In this document: positions 53,241 through 64,000 of the stretch, piece after piece | How the letters are laid out: each line of letters starts with the position of its first letter | Numbering within the stretch: the first letter of the stretch is position 1 | Assembly: GCF_027887165.1 (NCBI RefSeq) | Contig: NC_077227.1 | Coordinates: 78,250,988 to 78,314,987, forward strand | Source: Monodelphis domestica | Lineage: Eukaryota; Chordata; Mammalia; Didelphimorphia; Didelphidae | Direction of reading: 5' to 3' | DNA: 64,000 bases | The notes under the pieces: model-generated | What the model saw: the letters and a program-made list of their open reading frames with translations, nothing else | What the model was told of the DNA's origin: nothing | Database searches by the model: none | Program-made: the position numbers and the translations under genes

Positions 53241-54041
53241 TGCTGGGGGCCATCAGTCCACGAGGCCTTGACAGAGTCACGCGTGTTCGCTGGGGTGACC
53301 ACATAGTGGTCCTTGGTGAGATGTGACTGCCCACTCTATCCCCCTTGCATGACCTCTTTCATCAATGTCCCTTACCTATGAATTGACATGATTATTATTC
53401 CCCCTAGTCTAAAAAAGAAATAATGCAAGAGCAAAACTCCTATACCCTTATTCCCCAAAACATCACCAAAAGATGAGACCCTTAAACCCAATCCCCAAAA
53501 GACTATCATGGATTAACTTTTACTTAGGTACACAATTCCCAGCAAAACTGCAGCTACAGACCAAGCCCAAAACTTTCTCATGAAGCCAGCACACAAATCA
53601 ATCATAGAGGCCCATACAATACGTACAGGTACAGTACAGGTACACTAAGCTTCAATATGCCTCAGTGACTCAATTACACAAATCAGTAACTCAAACTCCC
53701 TAGTAAGCCACCTGTGACGAAATCATTTATCTTGTATTCTGTCTGTAATCCCAATACAAAAATATAGAATGTTAATCAAGTGATTTGTTAAAAGTTAATG
53801 TATCACTTTAACAATTATCTCTCTTTGATTTTGTATACCTGCAAGCCAAGAATATGAATATAAAAATAAATCCCAAGCCTGGGAATGTCGGAGCAGCTCG
53901 GAGATGCAAAGCAGTCCCATGGCTGTAATGATTAAGCTGTCTTCTGTTTGTTATTTATTTTGTTTTATTTATTTTGACTGATCATTCGCCACCTGTCGGG
54001 AATCCTAGAGTCATGAGTGGGGCTGGACCCTGACTGTGGCA
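53241..54041 (+). mobile_element. Solo LTR, class II-like, with 6-bp target-site duplication
   Basis: 801 bp, TGCTGGGGGCC to GACTGTGGCA, flanked by GAGCTG (53235-53240 and 54042-54047). Same family as 3942-4946. The 6-bp duplication and the TGCTGGGGGCC start fit a betaretrovirus-like group. No internal genes are present. Confidence 0.85.
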
Positions 54042-54184
54042 GAGCTGGACTTTTTACGTATTTTGTACCTACTTTTTGCATCTTTAATACCAGAGAGGAG
54101 CTTCATAAATGTTTGTTCAATTAATGAATTCATGTGGGATGAGATGAGGAGTGATGAAAGTGGGATGTGTGGATCTGGGAGTCA

Positions 54185-54385
54185 TTGTCACAGAAATGAG
54201 TGGATTGAAAGCCAGGACCAGAGCCAAGGCCCTGGGTTCAAATTTGACCTCAGACATGTCCTAGCTGTGTGACCCTGGGCAAGTCACTTAATCCCCATTG
54301 TCTAGTCCTTACTGCTCTTCTGCCTTGGTAGTGACACAGTATTGATTCCAAGATGGAAGGTAAGGGCTTAAAAAAAAAAAGCAAT
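54185..54385 (+). repeat. tRNA-derived marsupial SINE
   Basis: 'gagtggattgaaagccagg', 'ctagctgtgtgaccctgggc', 'gattccaagatggaaggtaa', A tail. Confidence 0.9.
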
Positions 54386-54504
54386 TTATGGGAGCTAAGA
54401 AAAGGGATGAAAGCTCAGGAAAGAATCCTGGGGAAAACACCAATGGCAGGTGGGGTACAGGATGATGAAAGGAGGAGTCTCAAGTCAGACAGGAGAACTA
54501 CCTA

Positions 54505-55130
54505 ATCAATCAACATTTATTTGGTGTGAGTTTAAAGTTAATAATCAATAACCAAGTATTATATATTATAAAGTTTTATTAATAATAACTAAAACAAAAG
54601 AACTGCCTGACTTCAGCAAGGTGGCAGGTCCAAGAGGGGAAAAGGGAGGAGTTACAGCCACTTAAATACAGGATGCAGGAAAATGGAATTTTGGGAAATA
54701 CTAAGGGACTTCTGGGGGATGAAGTCCAAAGACTCAAAATCTCCATTTATACATTAGCGCTTACTAAGTGCCGAGCACTGTGCTAAGTGCTAGCAACATA
54801 AAAGAGTGAGGAGTCCCTGCCCTCAAGGAGCTTATAATTTAACAGGGGAGGCAATATGCAAACAAGTATATACAAAGCAAGCTGTATACAGGAGAAATAA
54901 GAAATAATCCATAGAGGGAAGGCACTAGAATTTAGAGGGATATTGGAAGGCTTCTTGTAAAAGACAGGATTTTAGTTGGGACTTACAGGAAGTGGGTAGT
55001 CAAAATGGAGAAGAGAGAACATTCCAGGCATGAAGAACAACCAGTGAAAATGGAATATCTTGTATGTGAAAAAGCCAGGAGGTCAATGTCACTGGATCAA
55101 AGAGTAGATTTGGGGGAGTAAGGTATAAGG
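54505..55130 (+). repeat. Old dispersed retroposon, split by a small LTR
   Basis: 'aatcaacatttat' then, after the LTR at 54525-54753, 'cgcttactaagtgccgagca', 'ctgccctcaaggagcttata', 'gaacattccaggcatgaaga'. A widespread marsupial repeat pattern that I cannot name with certainty. A similar stretch follows at 56330-56740. Confidence 0.55.
54525..54753 (+). mobile_element. Small solo LTR in an old retroposon
   Basis: 229 bp, TGTGAGTTTAAAG to ATTTATACA, flanked by TTGG (54521-54524) and TTAG (54754-54757). Resembles the nested LTR at 31880-32230 at its start, and shares a 'gacttctgg..gaagtcc' block layout. Confidence 0.55.
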
Positions 55131-55139
55131 AAGCTAGAA

Positions 55140-56099
55140 ATAACTTCCCAGCTGTGTAACCTTGATTAAGTCACTTAACCCCCATTGCCTAGCCTTTACC
55201 ACTCTTCTCCCTTGAAAACAATACACAGTATTGATTCTAAGACAGTGTAAACCTTAAAATTTCTTAGACTTATAAATGTTGGAAATTTCACCATTGGGAA
55301 ATTTCATACTTGAAAAATTTCCTATTGATAGTGGGTCTTGACTATTGGAATGTGAACCCCATTGGCATGGGAGGTTCCTCCTCCTCCCTTCTTAAGAGTA
55401 CTTTAGGACAGAAACCTTTTGCTGAACAATGGAAAGGACTTTGACCTATGCTTAAGCACAGAACAGGAATTTCTTTGAGTCATGATTGATTTTAGAATTG
55501 ATACAATAGAGATACTTGGAATGACAGAATCAGGTCTTGGAAAATACAATTTCCACCCCACTCAGTCCTAACAGGATTTAGTAAGGGCTGCAGCATAGAT
55601 CAAAATTTAATTATTCCAATCTCTACCCTACTCAGGGTAACAGGATTTAGGAAGGGCTGTAGCAAAAGATCAAGATTTAATTATTTGAGAATATGACCTC
55701 CAACAGACATGTGCAAAGCCACAGACCTCTGGGCGGTCCTGGGTTAAGCTAGAGCCACCATTGGCACAGGGAAAATGATGGACAGTGATTGGTAGATGTG
55801 AGAACTGAGGGTAGGGAACTTGGATGGTTTCCTTAAAGATAGAGGGGTCTGAGGACTGAGGTGGTTGGTTGGAGAGTTTGGCTGAGTGGTTGGAGAGGTG
55901 CTCTGAGAAGCTTGCTCTGAAGGAAGCTGAAGGTGGGGGCCCCGGACACTGTTTCTCCATTTTGGTCACGTGAGTAATAGGGACTGATCTCCTTTCTTTG
56001 CCCAGCTATCTAAGGGCTTGGGCCTTTTGGCCCAGCCTAAACAGAGGGGGTATTTAAGCCCTATTCCCTTCTCTCCCCTTTCTCTCTCTCTCTCCCCTT

Positions 56100-56150
<51 letters not shown>

Positions 56151-56312
56151 AATTCCTTTCTTCCTCCTGTTTGTAATTAAACTCTATAAAAGGCTGACGG
56201 CTGACTTGAGTTTTCATTTAGGAATTACATAGCTGAATTCCTTGGCAACCTTAAATTAATATATATCAGTCTTTTAAAGTGATTTCCTTGTCACAACAGA
56301 AAATAAGGATTC
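55140..56312 (+). repeat. SINE split by a 1-kb LTR
   Basis: SINE 3' half at 55140-55245 ending 'gattctaagacag'. Its tail resumes after the LTR at about 56300 ('aaaataaggattcaaaag'). Confidence 0.75.
55246..56295 (-). mobile_element. Solo LTR in a SINE, 4-bp target-site duplication
   Basis: 1050 bp. On the - strand it begins TGTGACAAGG and ends GGTTTACA, flanked by ACAG (55242-55245 and 56296-56299). Contains a CT-rich tract (56070-56150) and 'taattaaactctataaaagg' on the + strand. 4-bp duplication and TG..CA ends suggest class I. Relatives at 31765-32740 and 63793-64000. Confidence 0.85.
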
Positions 56313-56329
56313 AAAAGAAGACTGCAAAG

Positions 56330-56745
56330 GTAGGAGGGGGCTGGGTTATGAAGGACTGTGAATGCCAAAAACAGCATGTTGTATTTGAACCTGGAGGCAA
56401 CTAAGAGTTCATTGAGGTGAGGGGGGATGTAACATAATCAGGGTTAAGCCCCCCAGCAGCTATTGCAATAGTCTAGGCATGTTAAGGGTCTGCACCAGGG
56501 TGAAATGGCAGAGGAGAGAAGGAGGTGTATCAGAGAGATGTTAAGAAGGTGAAATACACAGTCCTAGGAGGGACAGAGTAACCAGGAGGAAAGGTGGTGA
56601 TCCATGACATCAAAAGCTACAGAGAGGTCAAGAAGTTCAAGGTCTGAGAAAAGTTAGCAATTTAGAAATCCACGATGACCCTGCGGAGTGATTTCAGGCT
56701 GAATCCTGGGGCCAGAAACTAGATGGAGAGGGTTGGAGAAGTGAC
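56330..56745 (+). repeat. Old dispersed retroposon, 3' continuation
   Basis: 'gggttatgaaggactgtgaatg', 'gatgtaacataatcagggtt', 'gcaatagtctaggcatg' follow the same repeat type as 54760-55130, which the intervening SINE and LTR separate. Confidence 0.45.
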
Positions 56746-56764
56746 TCTGAGAGAAAGGTCACAT

Positions 56765-57070
56765 ACCTATCTTTTTATTTATTTATTTGATTAATTTAGA
56801 ATATTTTCCCATGGTTACATGATTCATATTCTTTCTCTCTCTTCCTCCCTCCTCTCTCCAGTAGCCAATGAGCAATCCACTGGGTTTTACATGTATCATT
56901 GATCAAAACCTATTTCCATATTATTAATATTTGCATGATCATTTAAATTATCTCCATTGAACCACGAGATCAAGCAGTTGTTTTTCTTCTGTTTCTATTC
57001 CCACAGTTCTTTCTCTGGATGGGGATAGCATTCTTTCTCATAAATTCCTTTGGATTGTCCTGGATCGGAT
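56765..57070 (-). repeat. L1 3'-end fragment, antisense
   Basis: 'cccatggttacatgattcat', 'gtagccaatgagcaatccac', 'attgatcaaaacctatttcc'. Confidence 0.88.
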
Positions 57071-57583
57071 CCTATCATTCTGACAGTTATTTGGGCATCA
57101 CTGACAGTGGTGTCCATAATAAAGACCACATTGTGTTACTATAGGGTCTCTACCAGTGAGGATTGAGGGGGTTAGAGGCTGCCTGGATGATCCAATACTT
57201 TGCTGAAAACCAGGATTACAGACCCTTAGTTAACTCTGTTAGCTAGCTATGGTTCATTAAAATGTAACAAGATCCTGGAGTGGGGCTCTGGGCAAATCAC
57301 CATAAGCCTAGTTTATTCATATGTAAAATGAGAGAATTTAGTTATTACCTGCTCTCTAAGGTCCTTTCCAACACAAAAACCTTAGCTAACTTAAGAAATA
57401 AATAAATAACTGCACCCCCCCCCCCAGCTGATGTTTATTTGAAGATCCAATGTAGCATTATACCTGGCTCAGTTTTGTACCTTTTGTGAAAAAGAATTCT
57501 TTACTCCATTGTCTATCCAGAGTTAACATTAACTTAAGTACCTCACTAGATTGTGAAATCAGGATGAACTCTTCTTTGTCTAC
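57071..57583. other. Intergenic, one MIR-like remnant
   Basis: 57250-57375 resembles a MIR ('gggctctgggcaaatcacc', 'tatgtaaaatgagagaattt'). The rest is unassigned; C run at 57415-57425. Confidence 0.45.
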
Positions 57584-57587
57584 CTTT

Positions 57588-58327
57588 TGATTGAATCAAC
57601 ACAAGCTTGAACTAGGTGGAGGAGCTCAAAAACCACTTAGTGAATTCATACCTTCAGAAACTCAATCAGCCAGGATGAGTATTCACCTCTCCAGAAGGTA
57701 AATTTTAGAAAATTCACACCCCACCCTTAGGTGAGAACTTTACCTTCAGAAGGTGAGAACTTAAGCTTCAGAAGGTGAGAAGTGGATCCCACAGATGCTT
57801 GCTTCCCCCTGGGCAGTGCTAGACAATTTGGAAACTGATTAGCCCCTGTGAAGAGGAAAAGGGACAAGGAGCCACCATAAAAGCCATGAAATCCTTCGGC
57901 TTGAGGCAAAGTGTCCTTGAGAAGATAGTCTGAAGAGATTATCTTCTGGAGATAGTCTTCCAACTAAGGAGAGTCTTCAAGGGAGCTTTGCTGGAGACTG
58001 CGGCTTGGATCATGGGCTTGGAGCTCGGCTTCAATTTAGACTCTGACTCCTGGACTACTTTGTTGGGCAAGTGAAAGGCTGACTCCTTTCTTAGTTTCTG
58101 AAGAGACTAGCTTCCATCTTGGAGGAGGCTTCGTGCTTACTCACTAACACTACCAGTCCTCCTGGCTGAGGACTAGAGTAGGTATTTTCTCAAACCTCTC
58201 TCACATTTCTCTACTTTATTGTTTCCCCTCTATTTTGGTAAATAAACTTATGACTTGAGATAGAATAATTTCAGCAACCACATTATTTCATATAATTTAA
58301 GTACAATCATTAAACTTAATCTTTACA
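57588..58327 (+). mobile_element. Solo LTR (type A), 4-bp target-site duplication
   Basis: 740 bp, TGATTGAATC to AATCTTTACA, flanked by CTTT (57584-57587 and 58328-58331). TATA-like cataaaag near 57878 and gtaaataaa near 58239 fit U3-R-U5 layout. A 22-bp motif (aaggtgagaactt..cttcag) repeats about 2.5 times at 57730-57780. Confidence 0.8.
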
Positions 58328-58589
58328 CTTTGCATATGCTGGGGGTTTCAAAATGTACTATGTATGCCAAAAAAGCCTAGCAGAGCCTAAGATGAATATT
58401 GTTTGACTTTCCAGATACCAGTGGCACAAAAGATTTGAAATAAATCTGGTCGCAAAACATTCTTCAAAGGATCAAAACAAATCTTGGAAGCATCCCCCCT
58501 CTCTCAGATTTGCCAAATTCTGGTTTTATGTGAATAGTGATGATACATAGCAGTTTAAATGGCATTGTGCCTAATGAAGTCTCTTAAGG

Positions 58590-58850
58590 TGGGCATCTAG
58601 GTAGTCCAATGGGTAAAGTGCCAGCCTGGACTCAGGAAGACTCATTTTCCTGAATTCAAATCTGGCTTCAGATACTTATTACTTATATGACCCTGGGAAA
58701 ACCACAACCCAGTTTGCCTCAATTTCCTCATCTGTAAAATGAGCTTGGAGAAGGAAATGGCAAAACAGTCCAGTATCTTTGCTAAGAAATTCCTAAAAGT
58801 AGTCATGAAGAGTCAGACATGACTGAATAATGACAAGGTGTCAAAGTGTA
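58590..58850 (+). repeat. Long-form SINE
   Basis: 'gtgggcatctaggtagtcca', 'ctcatctgtaaaatgagctt', 'gaaggaaatggcaaaacagt', 'aagagtcagacatgactgaa'. Confidence 0.88.
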
Positions 58851-58854
58851 TAGA

Positions 58855-59050
58855 ATATTAGACTTGGAGTCAGGAAGACTGGAGTTCCTGTTCTGCATCT
58901 GACTCTCACTGAATGACCCACTTAACCTCTCAGTTTCCTCTGTTTCAATGGGGATAATAACAGTCCCTACCTCCAAGGGTTGTTGTGTAGACCAATGAGA
59001 TAATCTGGTGTAAGGTGCTTTGTGAACCTTTGAGTGCTATTTCAAAACTA
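58855..59050 (+). repeat. MIR-like CORE-SINE remnant
   Basis: 'agacttggagtcaggaagac', 'ctctcagtttcctctgtttc', 'gtaaggtgctttgtgaacc'. Confidence 0.65.
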
Positions 59051-59369
59051 GCTAGTCTCAATCCCCATAGGTTCACTTTTAGGCTTCAAGGATCCCTCTT
59101 ATCCTCTGGTTCCATCTTCAAAGGTAGGAAAAGGAAAACAATAATCCCAATAATGGCTGCTCTGATAATGCTTTAAGGATCGCCAAAGGATTTTGGTTCA
59201 TTATCCCCTTTATGGATTGGAGAAATGTTTACCAGCTGTCAAAGCAGCAAAGACCAAAGATAAAGAGCTGGAAGGGACATCCAACCCCTTTGTTTTACAG
59301 AGAAGGAAATTGTCCATCTGTCTTGCAGCTAAACCCTTCTATATGAGTTATTTATCTCTTTAGAATGTG

Positions 59370-59500
59370 AACTCCTGCCTCAAATACTTTCTAGCTGGTG
59401 TGACCCTGGGCAAGTCACTTAATCCCATTTGTTTAGCTCTTGTCCTTCTGCCTTAGAATTGTTACTAAGACAGAAAGTAAAGGTTTGGAAGGGGGGGGGA
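59370..59500 (+). repeat. 5'-truncated SINE
   Basis: 'gctggtgtgaccctgggcaa', 'gtcacttaatcccatttg', 'ctaagacagaaagtaaagg'; followed by a G run. Confidence 0.8.
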
Positions 59501-59509
59501 GAATGTGAG

Positions 59510-60445
59510 CTCCTTGGGAGCAGGGGCTGCCTGACTTTTAAAAAATTTAAAAATACCCCAGTATTTGGTACAATGCTTTGCACTCACTTAATAAATCACT
59601 GATTCATTCATTCATTCATGTGCAAGACAAGTCAAACTCCTCTTAACTACCTGCCCCCTTAGATCCCAATTGAATATAGTCCAGGACCTTGAACTCCAAG
59701 CCCAGTCCAGCTCCTGCAGCCATCATCCTGGGATGAGACCCTTATGCAGATGTGACCTGGCAACTGCTTCTGCAGGTGCAAAAGCCCCCCCACCTCCTCA
59801 GCAGCCACACTTACTGAAGACCCAGAAAACCAGAAAAGAAAGTTCCCAACATCAAAGTCCTTGACACTGTCAAATCACTCAATATTAGAAACAGATGGGA
59901 TTTTTTTTTCCTCTAGTGGAAACAGCATTAAAGAAGATGCATTCCCATCTGTGCTGTGACTATGACCTAAGAACCATGGGACTTTTCCATTTGACACAAG
60001 GGAAACCTCTCAGATGTGTTGGCTTTCCCATTAGGAGGAGAACTAAGAGAACATTATATATAGCAACAGAACCATTATTTGAAGAATGACTTGTGGATGT
60101 CCACCTCCAGAGAAAAAATGATAAATAGACCAAGCAAGACATAGTTTTGTAAATACTGCTATCTTTTTACCAAACAATGCTTTCTCTAGTGGGGGGAAGA
60201 GAGGGAGAAATAGTGGGAATTACCTGGGTATTGAAATGTAATTGAAAAATTAATTAATTAATTAGTTTAAAAGAATTCAAACTCCTTGAGAGAAGGGACT
60301 GTATGCTTTTCTATCAATCCTTTCCCATCCAGCAACTGAAGTTAAGATGAAATTTTACCAGAAAGAAAATATCCAAATCAAAAGACAAATGCTTAGTATT
60401 TTAATATTTCAAAATTTACTCTAATACTACAATATATAAAAACTT
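59510..60445. other. Intergenic, old LINE-like fragments
   Basis: 60030-60250 reads like a worn L1 3' end ('aagagaacattatatatagc', 'ggtattgaaatgtaattg'). The remainder is unassigned, and no gene is recognised. Confidence 0.35.
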
Positions 60446-60460
60446 CAAAATGCAATTGTC

Positions 60461-60671
60461 TTTTTTTTTTTTTTAATAAACCCTTACCTTCCTTCTTGGA
60501 GTCAATACTGTGTGTTGGCTCCAAGGCAGAAGAGTGGTAAGGGCTAGGCAATGGGGGTCAAGTGACTTGCCCAGGGTCACACAGCTGAGAAGTGGCTGAG
60601 GCCAAATTTGAACCTAGGAACTCCCATCTCTAGGCCTGGTTCTCAATCCACTGACCCACCCAGCTGCCCCC
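60461..60671 (-). repeat. tRNA-derived marsupial SINE, antisense
   Basis: Full-length, T run to 'cacccagctgcccc'. Flanked by AAATGCAATTGTC (60448-60460) and AAATGCAATGTC (60673-60684). Confidence 0.93.
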
Positions 60672-60684
60672 TAAATGCAATGTC

Positions 60685-62626
60685 TTATAAAAAAACTTCA
60701 AATGTTATTCCAGTAAATATAATTTACTAGAATATTACTTTCCAATAAGAGTTAAATAGTTTATTTAATTTTTTAGAAGAACATGAAGATCTATATTTCC
60801 TCAGAGATTCAAAATACAGACTTTTTGGGAAATAACCTTTTAACTATTACTAAGACCCTCTTATTTATAACAAGTGAAACTAGTGAAGTAGGCAAGTGAA
60901 ACTTAAAACACTCTAAATACCTAATTTTAGATTTTGTACGGTAGAGCTAAATTTGTATATTTATGTGTTACTACTATTTGAATCTTCATAGGCAGATAAT
61001 AAACCTGTTACCCCATGTTCATATTGGCTAGTTTCCTTGAGCAAATACAATCAGTACATTTTTTAACTGTGGTGGTGCTGCTGGTGGTAATAACAGGGCA
61101 ATATACTGTTTTATTATTTAAAAATATAATTGATGTAATACTATTATTTCAGTAGTGATTACATGCAAGTTATCTTGCTAAGGAATGACTTCCATTGGGC
61201 CCAATAAAAATATATATATTTCTGTTCATAATGGCTTTTACAACATACTTTAAAATTTTATTAAATTAAAATTAAAAATTTTTTTAATTAAAAAAATTTT
61301 CTAATGTTTCAATGATATGCTTACAATTAAGTTTCAAATATTAGACAAGCTTTTTAAAAAAGCAATCCATCAAGGTAAGGTGAAAACAGAAATAATTTTC
61401 CCAAACCAATAAAAAGCATAAAAAGAAAAGACCCTAATGAGCACATAGTAGGTCCCAAATTATCCTACATATCTTAACCAAAAATTACACACAGACACAG
61501 ACAAAAGCAAAAACAAAAAACAAATGTATTAAGATCTCTGTGAAAATTGTTTTACATTAGAAAGTTGTGTCCAGAAGCATATATATGCCCATGTAGCCCT
61601 ACCTTGTGAAAGGAAAAATGCTCAGAAGTTTAAATTCCACTTACTAAAGTGCATCTGCTTAACAAACCTAAACGGCCTTGCTAATGCAACGATCCAAGGA
61701 AGAATAGCTAATGTTAATTCATTTCCTATTCTGTTAAAATAGTAAATGTAGAACATGCCTTTTTTTTTTTTGTCAAATATGTGACAATTATACCATGAGC
61801 TATAGAAGAACTCAATATGTAGCCTTTCAAAACTCCCAAGAATCAGATATTCTCATTATTTATAAATACTGAAACTGTAGCATATTCATACAAACTAAGA
61901 GCTACATTAACAATATATCAGCTTTAATATTAGCATGATGTTCCCTTAAGTCTCTATGAGAGAAGACAGTAATTTTCCACCCCTTGGGTCTTTTGGCAGT
62001 AGCTACAAATGTAAAAGTAGCAGAACTGTCTGAATACCAAAGACATTGCATTTTTAGTAACGCCAACTTATTCAGTATCTGTACTCAGTGATTGCACTTA
62101 TGTATTACCCAGAATACATCTGTAACAACCCAGCAATAATGACTGCAACAAAAGTATAGTAAATACGTCTACAAAGAGTATGATGTCATTATTAGAAGTA
62201 GGTCTTTGTTTTTTAAAATTCTTCCTAGAAAAAATGCCAATAGCTTTTTGAACAAGAATACATGAACAAATACTTAACCAGATATAAAATTTCATCTACC
62301 CTTCACCCAATACAAATCTGTTAGGTTAAAAAAAAAAAGGTTTGGTTTTCTTTACCCATGCACAAAGTCTTGATTAGTTTGGGGTATCTCTCTGGCTTAC
62401 AACAGCATTTTTTTTTCAAAATTTAAAGAAAAATAGATTTTATAAAAGGAACTTTTATTGTTAAATCTAAATCTTCCTTATTTTAAGACAGAAATTGGCT
62501 GTGTTTTCCATTGTCATTCTGTCTTACTGGAAGACACAATTGTGGACGCTGATTCATTTCTTAACAAATGCTACATTTTCAAGGAAAAAGGAATTATCAC
62601 AAGGTATCTTTTCTACTTCTCATGAG
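60685..62626 (-). other. AT-rich stretch, possibly 3' UTR of the PCMTD1 retrocopy
   Basis: Nearly 2 kb of AT-rich DNA without SINEs or L1 lies directly downstream of the retrocopy's stop on the - strand. PCMTD1 has a long 3' UTR, so part or all of this could be its copy. I found neither a clear poly(A) tail nor a target-site duplication; T runs at about 61761 and 62407 have no nearby AATAAA on the - strand. Confidence 0.35.
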
Positions 62627-63394
<768 letters not shown>

Positions 63395-63778
63395 AAATTA
63401 AATTAATAATTTGAAAAACATTGGCAGAATGACCAGAATCAGTGTAAAGGAACTTGATTTGTTTCTCTTTCAAATGAACATTAAATAAAAAAAAAAAAGT
63501 TAATCCTGCCCCCTGCATCTCTCACTCACCCCTACTGGGTAGTGCAGCAGCTCCAAAACATCAGCCCAACCTACCACGTCACCCTCATCACCCACGTCAC
63601 CCACCACAACAGGCGGCCTCTCTGACCTTTACTTTTGAATTCAAACAGGGCACTCTCGTTTTGTCCTGCTGATCCTGTTTCTAATACAACCTTGTCTGCT
63701 AACTCCCAAGAGTTAAGCTAATTCCCAAGATTAAAATACATTCCCACCTCTTCTTTGTTTGTTAAAATCTGTTTCAGG
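63395..63778. other. Intergenic / possible 5' UTR of the PCMTD1 retrocopy
   Basis: The first 80 bases or so upstream of the retrocopy (on the - strand) may be copied 5' UTR. An A run lies at 63487-63499. The rest is unassigned. Confidence 0.3.
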
Positions 63779-63792
63779 GGGCAGCTGGGTAG
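63779..63792 (+). repeat. SINE head cut by an LTR
   Basis: gggcagctgggtag is the start of the common SINE. The LTR begins directly after it. Confidence 0.7.
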
Positions 63793-64000
63793 TGTTACAA
63801 GGGAATCACTTTAAAAGACTGATATATATTAATTTAAGGTCGCCCAGGAATCAGCTATGTAATTCCTAATTGAAAAACTCAAGTCAGCCGTCAGCCTTTT
63901 TTGGAGTTTAATTACAATAGGAGCAAGAAAGGAATTAGAGATATATATAGAGAGAGAAAGGGGAGAGAAGGGAATAGGGCTTAAATACCCCTTCTGTTTA
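63793..64000 (+). mobile_element. LTR fossil, running off the window
   Basis: Begins TGTTACAAGG and follows the LTR family of 55246-56295 ('gaatcactttaaaagactga', 'gtaattcctaattgaaaaac', 'gaagggaatagggcttaaat'). Its right end lies outside the window. Confidence 0.8.

Overview
The window is mammalian nuclear DNA and looks marsupial. It is dense in a tRNA-derived SINE whose 3' part reads 'ttaccactcttctgccttggaaccaatacacagtattgattctaagacagaaggtaaggg', a repeat type I associate with marsupials, probably Australian lineages (that narrower placement is inference). It also carries many marsupial-type L1 fragments, long AT-rich intergenic stretches and small GT-AG exons.

The only intact gene I can support is RRP12 (ribosomal RNA processing 12 homologue) on the + strand. 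It runs from an ATG at 20616 to a TGA at 47613-47615. I assembled it exon by exon: 34 coding exons, all with GT-AG introns and compatible phases, giving 1288 residues against about 1297 in human. A CpG-rich promoter with a GC box, an ETS-type site and a CACGTG E-box lies just upstream. A GA/GT microsatellite sits in the 3' UTR.

Layout: 1-20480 is intergenic. It holds L1 fragments, SINEs, a 5'-truncated L1 (3215-6413) with an LTR nested inside it, and an LTR inside another LTR (7584-8981). 20480-48050 is RRP12 with its repeat-bearing introns. 48050-60450 is intergenic with several solo LTRs (50633-51161, 53241-54041, 54525-54753, 55246-56295, 57588-58327). 62627-63394 on the - strand is a decayed, internally deleted retrocopy of PCMTD1. 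The window ends inside another LTR that has landed in a SINE.

I found no new multi-gene system. The items most worth a second look are: a perfect 20-bp hairpin in RRP12 intron 25; a 138-bp poly(A)-tailed cDNA of unknown source with a 15-bp target-site duplication in an intronic L2; an LTR whose right end extends through a lysine-tRNA-type primer-binding site yet is flanked by a target-site duplication; several nested LTR insertions with readable duplications; and the PCMTD1 retrocopy, whose missing middle may reflect exon skipping. All exon boundaries and family names come from reading the sequence and from memory of the human proteins; no alignment was run.
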